Positions 42,818 through 49,207 of a DNA stretch of 49,207 nt are shown in pieces. Both the position numbers and the translations under genes were made by a program. Where the stretch lies: contig NZ_BCSH01000062.1 in NCBI RefSeq assembly GCF_001570765.1, positions 1-49,207 of the forward strand, written 5' to 3'. The stretch comes from Nocardiopsis listeri NBRC 13360 (lineage in GTDB: Bacteria; Actinomycetota; Actinomycetes; Streptosporangiales; Streptosporangiaceae). The notes beneath the pieces are model-generated. The model saw nothing but the letters and a program-made list of their open reading frames with translations. It was not told where the DNA came from and made no database searches. Every line of letters starts with the position of its first letter. Position 1 is the stretch's first letter.

Positions 42818-43126
42818 ATGCCCCGACACGATATGGTGGCCGAAGACGGTCCTGACCGTCCCGTGCGAACGTGCGTGGGTTGTCGGTCGCGGACAGTCCA
42901 GTCCGACCTCGTGCGGCTGGTGGCCGAGGGCACGGCCATCAAGCCCGACACCCGAGGTCGACATCCGGGGCGCGGAGCCTATCTGCACCACGACCGCAGG
43001 TGCTTCGAACTAGCGGAGCGCCGAAGGGCGTGGTCACGCGCCTTCCGGAGCCGGAGCGGAGGAGGTCCCACTCGGTGGGACGTCTCACGTGTGGCGTCGT
43101 TGTTCGACGACGCCCCAGGTGGCTGA
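42818..43126 (+). CDS. ylxR: YlxR family (DUF448) RNA-binding protein
   Basis: A 102-residue protein with the family hallmark RTCVGCRSR near residue 25 and the following HPGRGAYLHHDRRCFELA. It is nucleic-acid binding by fold and sits between nusA and infB almost universally. The ATG at 42818 is chosen, with ATG 42833 as an alternative; ribosome sites are weak and translation is probably coupled to nusA, which ends 13 bp upstream. Confidence 0.9.
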   Translation: MPRHDMVAEDGPDRPVRTCVGCRSRTVQSDLVRLVAEGTAIKPDTRGRHPGRGAYLHHDRRCFELAERRRAWSRAFRSRSGGGPTRWDVSRVASLFDDAPGG

Positions 43127-43161
43127 GCGCGCCGCTATCCGGATAGGGTTGGAATGTCTGG

Positions 43162-43194
43162 GCCGACCTCGAGGTTGTAGAGACCGAGGTCGGC
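43162..43194 (+). terminator. Hairpin in the infB leader
   Basis: A perfect 10-bp stem (GCCGACCTCG with complement) and a 13-nt loop, between ylxR and infB. It may attenuate read-through or be part of an infB leader. Confidence 0.5.
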
Positions 43195-43358
43195 GTGCTG
43201 TGCCGTGTCGGCACGCATGAGCCGGCCCATTGTTGTGTAGCGATGAGGAAGCAGGTCGAGATTGCGATGAGCGCCTGATGAGTACGCAGCGATGAGTAAC
43301 TCGAGCTAACGACGGTCCGGCACAAGCCCCTGTCCCGGACCGAAGCTGAAGGAGAGTA

Positions 43359-46300
43359 GTGGCGAAGGTCCGGGTATACGAACTCGCTAAGGAGTTCGGT
43401 GTAGAGAGCAAGGCCGTCCTGGCCAAGCTCAACGAGATGGGCGAATTCGTTCGTTCGGCGTCCTCCACGATAGAGGCCCCCGTCGTTCGACGCCTTCAAG
43501 AAGCTTTCAACGATGGCTCCGACGGTGGCAAGAAGGGTGGATCGGCTCCCAAGCCGGGCCCCAAGCCCTCCGCCGGTGCCCCCGCGCGTCCCGCGGCTCC
43601 CAAGCCGGGACCCGCGCCCAAGCCGGGGCCCGCACCCAAGCCGGGTCCGAAGCCGGCTCCGGCCGCCAAGCCCGCGGCTCCGGTGGCCAAGGCCGAGCCG
43701 GCCGCCGAGAAGCCGTCCACCCCGGTCGACAAGCCCGCGGTGCCGACTTTCGAGGCCGCGCCCAAGCCCGGCCCCAAGCCGGCGCCCAAGGCCCCGCGCG
43801 GTGACGCGCCGAAGCCGGGCCCGAAGCCGGCCGCGGGCTCCCAGCAGCGTGGCGGCGACCGGCCGCAGCGCGGCGGCGAGCGTGGCGGTGAGCGTGGTGG
43901 CCGTGACGGCGGCCGCGCCCCGCGTCCGGGCGGTCCCCGTCCCGGCCCGCGTCCGGGCAACAACCCGTTCGCGTCCAACGCCTCCGGAATGGGGTCCAAG
44001 CCGGCCCCGCGTCCCGGTGGCGGCGGTGCTCCGCGTCCGGGCCCGCGTCCCGGTCCCCAGGGTGGTACCGGCGGCGCTCCGCGTCCGGGCGGTCCCCGTC
44101 CGGGCCCGCGTCCCGGCCCGCAGGGCGACCGCGCCCCGCGTCCCGGTGGCGGCGCCGGTGCTCCGCGTCCCGGTGGCGCTCCCGGCGCCCCGCGTCCGGG
44201 TGGTGCCGCCGGTGCTCCGCGTCCCGGCGGTGGCGGTGGCGCTCCGCGTCCCGGAGGCCCGCGTCCCAGCCCGATGAACATGCCCTCGTCCCGTCCGGCC
44301 GCGCCCGCGGGTGGCGGTCGTGGTGGCGGTGGTGGTCGTCCCGGTGGCGGCGGTCGCGGTCGGGGCGGCGCCCCGACCGGCGCGCGTCCCGGTGGCGGCG
44401 GCGGTCCGCGTCCGGGTGGTTTCGGTGGTCGTCCCGGTGGCGGCGGCCGTGGCCGCGGTGGCGGAACGGCCGGTGCGTTCGGTCGTCCGGGCGGTCGTCC
44501 CGGACGTGCGCGCAAGTCCAAGAAGCAGCGGCGTCAGGAGTTCCACGACCTTGCGGCACCGTCCTTCGGTGGCGTCAAGATCCCGAGCGGCAACGGTCAG
44601 TCGATCCGACTGTCCCGTGGCGCCTCGCTCTCGGACTTCGGCGACAAGATCGACGTCAACCCGGCGTCGCTCGTCCAGGTCATGATGCACCTGGGTGAGA
44701 TGGTCACCGCGACCCAGTCGCTGCCCGACGAGACCCTGCAGTTGCTCGGTGAAGAGCTCAGCTACAAGGTCGAGGTCGTCAGCCCCGAGGACGAGGACCG
44801 CGAACTCCTGGAGTCCTTCTCCATCGAGTTCGGTGAGAACGAGGGCGGCACCGCCGAACTTCGTCCGCGCCCGCCGGTGGTCACCGTCATGGGTCACGTC
44901 GACCACGGTAAGACCCGACTGCTGGACACCATCCGCAAGACCAACGTCTCCAGTGGCGAGGCCGGCGGAATCACCCAGCACATCGGTGCCTACCAGGTCT
45001 CCACCCACGTGGACGGTGAGGAGCGCAAGCTCACCTTCATCGACACCCCCGGTCACGAGGCGTTCACCGCCATGCGTGCCCGTGGTGCGAAGGTCACCGA
45101 CATCGCGGTGCTGGTCGTGGCGGCCGACGACGGCGTCAAGCCGCAGACGGCCGAGGCCATCGACCACGCCAAGGCGGCCGAGGTGCCGATCGTCGTCGCG
45201 GTCAACAAGATCGACGTCGAGGGCGCAGACCCGCAGCGGGTGCGTGCCCAGATGACCGAGTACGGCCTGGTGGCCGAGGAGTACGGCGGCGACGTCCAGT
45301 TCGTGGACATCTCCGCGCTCAAGGGCGAGAACATCGACACGCTGCTCGAGTCGATCGTCCTGACCTCCGACGCCGCGCTCGACCTGCAGGCGAACCCGGA
45401 CATGGACGCTCAGGGTCTGGCCATCGAGGCCTACCTGGACCGCGGTCGCGGTTCCATGGCCACGGTGCTGGTCCAGCGAGGCACGCTCAACGTCGGTGAC
45501 TCCATCGTCTGTGGTGACGCCTACGGCCGCGTTCGCGCCATGCTCGACGAGCACGGCCGGAGCGTGGAGACGGCCGAACCCTCGCGTCCGGTCCAGGTCC
45601 TGGGTCTGACCAACGTGCCCAGCGCCGGTGACAACTTCCTGGTCGTCAAGGACGACCGGGTGGCGCGGCAGATCGCCCAGCAGCGGGAGGCGCGCGAGCG
45701 CTTCGCCCAGCAGGCGAAGTCGGCCCGTCGGGTCACCCTCGACAACTGGCAGTCCGCCATCAAGGAGGGCGAGCGCTCCGAGCTGCTCCTCCTCATCAAG
45801 GGCGACATGTCCGGTTCCGTCGAGGCGCTCGAGGAGTCGCTGCTCAAGATCGACGCCGGTGGCGACGAGGTCGGCATCCGGATCATCGGTCGCGGTGTCG
45901 GTGCGATCACCCAGAACGACATCAACCTGGCGTCGTCCGCGGACGCGATCATCGTCGGCTTCAACGTTCGGCCCGAGGGCAAGAACAGCGAGCTGGCGGA
46001 CCGCATGGGTGTCGACATCCGGTACTACTCGGTCATCTACCAGGCCATCGACGAGGTCGAAGCCGCGGTCAAGGGTCTCCTCAAGCCCATCTACGAGGAG
46101 GTCCAGCTCGGCAGCGCCGAGATCCGCGAGGTCTTCAAGGTGCCCAAGATCGGCAACGTCGCCGGTTCGATCGTCCGCAGCGGTCTCATCCGCCGCAACA
46201 GCAAGGCGCGTCTCATCCGCGATGGGGTCGTCATCTCCGACAACCTCAACGTCGATTCGCTCCGACGCTTCAAGGACGACGCGACCGAGGTCCGTGAGGG

Positions 46301-46391
46301 CTTCGAGTGCGGTATCGGTGTCGGTTACAGCGACATCCGGGTCGAGGACGTCATCGAGACCTACGAGATGAAGGAGAAGCCCCGCGACTAG
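43359..46391 (+). CDS. infB: Translation initiation factor IF-2
   Basis: A 1010-residue protein. The GTG at 43359 follows GAAGGAG. An N-terminal IF2 subdomain ([19 protein letters not shown]) is followed by a very long low-complexity stretch, about residues 50-390, rich in Pro, Lys, Gly and Arg (repeats of APRPG and GPRPG). The GTPase follows: G1 GHVDHGKT, G2 [11 protein letters not shown]3 DTPGHE, G4 NKID, G5 SALKG. Domains II to IV carry the C-terminal fMet-tRNA-binding part. It brings initiator tRNA to the 30S subunit. The low-complexity arm is long even for actinomycetes. A long antisense open frame over this gene is only a codon-bias shadow. Confidence 0.96.
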   Translation: MAKVRVYELAKEFGVESKAVLAKLNEMGEFVRSASSTIEAPVVRRLQEAFNDGSDGGKKGGSAPKPGPKPSAGAPARPAAPKPGPAPKPGPAPKPGPKPAPAAKPAAPVAKAEPAAEKPSTPVDKPAVPTFEAAPKPGPKPAPKAPRGDAPKPGPKPAAGSQQRGGDRPQRGGERGGERGGRDGGRAPRPGGPRPGPRPGNNPFASNASGMGSKPAPRPGGGGAPRPGPRPGPQGGTGGAPRPGGPRPGPRPGPQGDRAPRPGGGAGAPRPGGAPGAPRPGGAAGAPRPGGGGGAPRPGGPRPSPMNMPSSRPAAPAGGGRGGGGGRPGGGGRGRGGAPTGARPGGGGGPRPGGFGGRPGGGGRGRGGGTAGAFGRPGGRPGRARKSKKQRRQEFHDLAAPSFGGVKIPSGNGQSIRLSRGASLSDFGDKIDVNPASLVQVMMHLGEMVTATQSLPDETLQLLGEELSYKVEVVSPEDEDRELLESFSIEFGENEGGTAELRPRPPVVTVMGHVDHGKTRLLDTIRKTNVSSGEAGGITQHIGAYQVSTHVDGEERKLTFIDTPGHEAFTAMRARGAKVTDIAVLVVAADDGVKPQTAEAIDHAKAAEVPIVVAVNKIDVEGADPQRVRAQMTEYGLVAEEYGGDVQFVDISALKGENIDTLLESIVLTSDAALDLQANPDMDAQGLAIEAYLDRGRGSMATVLVQRGTLNVGDSIVCGDAYGRVRAMLDEHGRSVETAEPSRPVQVLGLTNVPSAGDNFLVVKDDRVARQIAQQREARERFAQQAKSARRVTLDNWQSAIKEGERSELLLLIKGDMSGSVEALEESLLKIDAGGDEVGIRIIGRGVGAITQNDINLASSADAIIVGFNVRPEGKNSELADRMGVDIRYYSVIYQAIDEVEAAVKGLLKPIYEEVQLGSAEIREVFKVPKIGNVAGSIVRSGLIRRNSKARLIRDGVVISDNLNVDSLRRFKDDATEVREGFECGIGVGYSDIRVEDVIETYEMKEKPRD

Positions 46392-46411
46392 TCGTGTGGA
46401 CTGATCCACCT

Positions 46412-46441
46412 GGGGCCCCGGACCATCGTGTCCGGGGCCCC
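46412..46441 (+). terminator. infB terminator
   Basis: A perfect 12-bp stem (GGGGCCCCGGAC with complement) and a 6-nt loop, 20 bp after the infB stop. Downstream genes may be expressed by read-through. Confidence 0.75.
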
Positions 46442-46477
46442 ACCTTTGCCGGCTCGCACAACACCACAGGTGATCAC

Positions 46478-46774
46478 TTGTACGTTGGGGCGTTGACGCT
46501 GGACGTGCTCCTTGGAGACGTCCACTCGCTCAAACAGAAGCGTTCGATGGTCCGGCCGGTCATCTCCGAGCTACGCCGAAAGTTCTCGGTGTCGGTGTCG
46601 GAGGTGGGCGACCAAGACCTCTACCGTCGGGCGAAGATCGGTGTCGCGGTGGTCGCTCCCACGGCCGCCCATGCCAGGGACCAGATGGACACCTGCGAGC
46701 GTTTCGTCGCGGGCCGTCCCGAACTGGAGTTGCTGTCCGCCAGGCAGCGGCTCTTCAACGAAGAGGAAGACTGA
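46478..46774 (+). CDS. ylxP: DUF503 family protein (YlxP)
   Basis: A 98-residue protein with the DUF503 opening [14 protein letters not shown] from a TTG at 46478, six bases after AGGTGA; no nearer start gives this N terminus. The conserved [13 protein letters not shown] and [14 protein letters not shown] follow. It is a small ferredoxin-like-fold protein found next to rbfA in many bacteria, with a probable role in ribosome assembly. rbfA follows after 2 bp. Confidence 0.9.
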   Translation: MYVGALTLDVLLGDVHSLKQKRSMVRPVISELRRKFSVSVSEVGDQDLYRRAKIGVAVVAPTAAHARDQMDTCERFVAGRPELELLSARQRLFNEEED

Positions 46775-46776
46775 CG

Positions 46777-47223
46777 ATGGTCGACGCAGCACGCGCGCGC
46801 AAGATCGCCGACCGGATCCAGCGCATCGTCGCCGAGATGCTGGACCGGCGGATCAAGGACCCGCGCCTGGGATTCGTGACCGTGACCGACGCCCGTATCA
46901 CCGCTGACCTGCGGGACGCCACGGTGTACTACACGGTGTTCGGTTCCCCCGACGAAAAGGCGGCCAGCGCGGCCGCACTGGAGAGCGCCAAGGGCGTGAT
47001 CCGCAGCGAGGTCGGCAAACAGACCGGTATCCGGCACACGCCGAGCCTGGCCTTCGTCCTCGACGACGTGCAGGAGAACGCCCAGCACATCGAGGAACTG
47101 CTGGTCAAGGCGCGTCAGTCCGACGAGGAGGTGGCCCAGCGGGCCACCGGAGCCAAGCCCGCGGGCGAGGCCGACCCGTACAAGGTCCCTCGTGAGGACG
47201 ACGAGGACCACGAGGACGAGTGA
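46777..47223 (+). CDS. rbfA: Ribosome-binding factor A
   Basis: A 148-residue protein. The KH-like domain shows [29 protein letters not shown] with its usual strand order, then [27 protein letters not shown]. The last 25 residues are acidic and variable. It helps 30S maturation at the 16S rRNA 5' helix. The ATG at 46777 lies 2 bp after ylxP, so the genes are coupled. Confidence 0.94.
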   Translation: MVDAARARKIADRIQRIVAEMLDRRIKDPRLGFVTVTDARITADLRDATVYYTVFGSPDEKAASAAALESAKGVIRSEVGKQTGIRHTPSLAFVLDDVQENAQHIEELLVKARQSDEEVAQRATGAKPAGEADPYKVPREDDEDHEDE

Positions 47224-47229
47224 CCACCC

Positions 47230-47255
47230 GGGACGGCGGCGTCGGTCGCCGTCCC
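47230..47255 (+). terminator. Hairpin between rbfA and truB
   Basis: A 9-bp perfect stem (GGGACGGCG/CGCCGTCCC) and an 8-nt loop directly after the rbfA stop, followed by a CCTTTCCC tract. It could partly uncouple truB. Confidence 0.6.
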
Positions 47256-47280
47256 GCCCCCTTTCCCTTGAAGGAGCACC

Positions 47281-48168
47281 ATGGCCGAGAGCGGCGTCGT
47301 GGTCGTTGACAAGCCCGCCGACTGGACCTCGCACGACGTGGTCGCCAAGACTCGTGGTCTGGCGCGCACCCGACGCGTGGGGCACGCGGGCACCCTGGAC
47401 CCGATGGCCACCGGGGTGCTGGTGCTGGGGATCGAGAAGGGCACGAAGCTTCTCGGTCACCTGACCCTGACCGAGAAGACCTACGAGGCGACCATCCGAC
47501 TGGGCCTGCTCACCAACACCGACGACGCCGAGGGGGAACCCGGTGCGCGTACCGACGCCTCCGCCGTCACCGACGAGGAGGTCCGGGAGGCCGTCGCGAA
47601 GCTGACCGGCGTGATCTCACAGGTCCCACCTCAGGTCAGCGCGATCAAGGTGGACGGCAAGCGCGCCTACAAGTCGGCTCGCGAGGGCAAGGAAGTGGCC
47701 CTCAAGGCCCGTGAGGTCACCGTTTCCGAGTTCGAGGTGACCGACATCCGTCACGTGGCGGACCCCGATGGCGGATTCGTCGACGTGGACGCGGTCGTCA
47801 CCTGCTCCAGCGGCACCTACATCCGCTCGTTGGCGCGCGACATGGGCGTAGACCTGGGAGTGGGCGGCCACCTCTCCGCCCTGCGCCGCACTCGCGTGGG
47901 ACCCTACGACCTGTCCCAGGCCCGTACCCTGGACGAACTCGCCAGGGAGTTCACCCAGGTTCCGCTGGCCCGAGCGGTGGCGGCGGCGTTCCCGGTGCGT
48001 ACCCTGGACGAGACCGAGACCCGCGCGATCCGGCACGGCAACCGCATCGGCGAGAGCACTCTGGGAGAGGGCCCGGTGGGCCTGTTCGCCCCGGACGGCA
48101 GCGTGGTGGCGCTGGGCGAGAACCGCCCCGGCCACATGAAGCCGATCGTCGTCTTCACCCCGGCCTGA
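47281..48168 (+). CDS. truB: tRNA pseudouridine-55 synthase TruB
   Basis: A 295-residue protein with an AAGGAG site before the ATG at 47281. The catalytic motif RRVGHAGTLDPMATGVLVL holds the nucleophilic aspartate. Further motifs are YEATIRLG, PPQVSAIKVDGKRAYKSAR and CSSGTYIRSLARDMG. It makes pseudouridine 55 in the T loop of tRNAs. It is the last gene of the translation cluster and converges on the hydrolase gene. Confidence 0.95.
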   Translation: MAESGVVVVDKPADWTSHDVVAKTRGLARTRRVGHAGTLDPMATGVLVLGIEKGTKLLGHLTLTEKTYEATIRLGLLTNTDDAEGEPGARTDASAVTDEEVREAVAKLTGVISQVPPQVSAIKVDGKRAYKSAREGKEVALKAREVTVSEFEVTDIRHVADPDGGFVDVDAVVTCSSGTYIRSLARDMGVDLGVGGHLSALRRTRVGPYDLSQARTLDELAREFTQVPLARAVAAAFPVRTLDETETRAIRHGNRIGESTLGEGPVGLFAPDGSVVALGENRPGHMKPIVVFTPA

Positions 48169-48203
48169 GACGATCCGGAGACCTCCGTTTCCGGTCGTGC
48201 CGT

Positions 48204-49064
48204 TCAGGGACGGTGGGGGAGTTCCTTGAGGAATCCGGCGAGGGCGGCGGTCAGTTCGCCGGGACGTTCGATGGAGGGCAGGTGTCCGGTCTCCGGGAGT
48301 TCCAGGAGGGCGGCGTCACCGATGCCCGCCGCGTACAGGTCCGCGACCTCCTGGATCTGAGGGATCTCGGACAAGCCCTTGACCACCAACGTCGGCACCG
48401 TGATCTCGTGCAGTCGACCCTTGGCCGGGGGATCGGGCCACAGGTTCTCGTTGGGCGGGCTCGACCAGCTGCGGGCGAACAGCTCCCGCAGCATCAGCAG
48501 GGACAGGTCCCAGGCCTCCAAGGGCATTTCCTCGGGTGATCGGCCTGTTCCGAGCACCATGAACCGGCCCTGCGCCTCGGCCATCGCCGCCACGTCCGAC
48601 GGGTCGGGGGAGGCGTTGCCGGCCTGGTACACCGTCAGCCGCTCGTGCGGCACCGCGGCCAGGGACATCTTCCGCGACTCCCGGACGAAGGCCTCGGGCC
48701 ATTCGTGTCCGGACATACCAGGGCAGACCAGTGCCAGCGCGTTCACCCGCTCGGGCGCGGCCAACGCCGCGTCCACCGCGTAGGCACCGCCGAACGAGGC
48801 CCCCACCAGGGTGGCCTCTCCGATGCCCAACGCGTCCATCAGCCCCAGCAGGTCCTCGTGGTGCGGGATCGGGCCCTCGTGGTCGGCCGACCCCCCATGA
48901 CCACGCCAGTCGTAACGCACCACCCGGTGCGTTCGGGACAGCTCCGCGAACTGGTGGTCCCACATCCGCCGGTCGGCCACCCCGGCGTGCACGAGCACGA
49001 CCGCGGGCCCCTCCCCGGCCTCCTCGTAGGACAGGTGGGTGCCGTTCGTACCGATCATCGCCAT
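48204..49064 (-). CDS. Alpha/beta hydrolase
   Basis: A 286-residue single-domain hydrolase. The oxyanion segment is LVHAGVADRRMWD, the nucleophile elbow GASFGG with serine near residue 95, a probable acid near SEIPQ, and the late histidine in GHLPSIERP. It has no signal peptide, so it is cytoplasmic. Substrate unknown; close families include esterases and carbon-carbon hydrolases. The ATG at 49064 lies 6 nt after TACCGT, with TTGGCT 18 bp further upstream and no Shine-Dalgarno, suggesting leaderless translation; ATG 49058 is possible. The right-end repeat lies just upstream. Confidence 0.85.
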   Translation of the reverse strand: MAMIGTNGTHLSYEEAGEGPAVVLVHAGVADRRMWDHQFAELSRTHRVVRYDWRGHGGSADHEGPIPHHEDLLGLMDALGIGEATLVGASFGGAYAVDAALAAPERVNALALVCPGMSGHEWPEAFVRESRKMSLAAVPHERLTVYQAGNASPDPSDVAAMAEAQGRFMVLGTGRSPEEMPLEAWDLSLLMLRELFARSWSSPPNENLWPDPPAKGRLHEITVPTLVVKGLSEIPQIQEVADLYAAGIGDAALLELPETGHLPSIERPGELTAALAGFLKELPHRP

Positions 49065-49109
49065 CCGGGCACGGTAAACCGCGTATCCGCTTCGAGCCAA
49101 CCCGACTTT

Positions 49110-49207
49110 GCCTGGATGGGTGATTCCAGGGGGTGGGTGTGGGGTGTGGGTGTGGCCGGTGGGGCGTCTGGGGTCGGGAGCCTTGGGGTTGTCGGGCGTC
49201 GCTTGGC
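49110..49207. repeat. Inverted copy of the left-end repeat, right window end
   Basis: Read on the minus strand this gives CGACGCCCGACAACCCCAAGG, then a GACGCCCCACC segment, a run of CACACCC, and the terminal TGGAATCACCCATCCAGGC (49128-49110). All of these correspond to the units and terminal motif at 53-211. The terminal 19-mer matches in 17 positions. The unit continues beyond the window. Confidence 0.75.

Noticed and set aside
42939..46409. 1156-codon open frame antisense to infB
   Set aside because: It is a shadow of the GC-rich codon use of infB; the protein has low-complexity composition and no family similarity, while infB is certain.
1..49207. tRNA or rRNA genes, prophage or insertion sequence
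   Set aside because: No tRNA-like T-loop or acceptor pattern, rRNA segment, transposase or integrase was seen.

Overview
The window reads as chromosomal DNA of a high-GC actinomycete, most likely a Nocardiopsis-like member of the Nocardiopsaceae. This is inferred from the high-GC codon use, frequent GTG/TTG starts, 4-bp stop/start overlaps inside operons, a second SecA (SecA2), conservon-type GTPases and the gene content. Both extremities lie in the same degenerate tandem repeat in inverted orientation, so the window may be a whole draft contig broken at a dispersed repeat.

Layout. 1-205: tandem repeat. 206-4707: Lrp/AsnC regulator, secreted TAP-type peptidase, DUF4081-GNAT acetyltransferase, Bcr/CflA-type MFS exporter. 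4704-14866: a complete sialic acid locus. It holds a secreted sialidase, a FadR-type GntR regulator (NanR-like), a Dpp-family ABC importer (Tat lipoprotein, permease, fused permease-ATPase, ATPase), and then a lyase of the DapA/NanA family, a ROK kinase (NanK) and the epimerase NanE, joined by 4-bp overlaps. An identical 20-bp sequence sits just downstream of the -10 of both the sialidase promoter and the importer promoter and is the likely repressor operator. 14919-20063: a second, convergent Dpp-family importer with a fused double ATPase, substrate unknown. 20747-27707: a RsbW-like ATPase, a degenerate acyl-adenylate-forming-like protein and two tandem LuxR-ATPase (LAL-like) regulators.

27946-40919: hisS, an orphan conservon-type GTPase, secA2, small proteins, an unrecorded 37-residue peptide with 8 cysteines (35149-35262), a frameshifted membrane/pentapeptide-like gene, a spermidine-synthase-like protein, proS, and two ferritin-like proteins, one of them a Tat lipoprotein. 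41275-48168: the conserved translation/transcription cluster rimP-nusA-ylxR-infB-ylxP-rbfA-truB. 48204-49064: an alpha/beta hydrolase, then the right-hand repeat.

The best coordinated system is the sialic acid locus. The sialidase would release sialic acid outside the cell, the Tat lipoprotein and ABC importer would bring it in, the lyase would give ManNAc, the kinase ManNAc-6-P and NanE GlcNAc-6-P. NagA and NagB are not in the window. The least explained items are the Cys-rich peptide, the paired operator-like sites at 34341/34421, the AT-rich inverted repeat at 22422-22457 and the repeats at the window ends.
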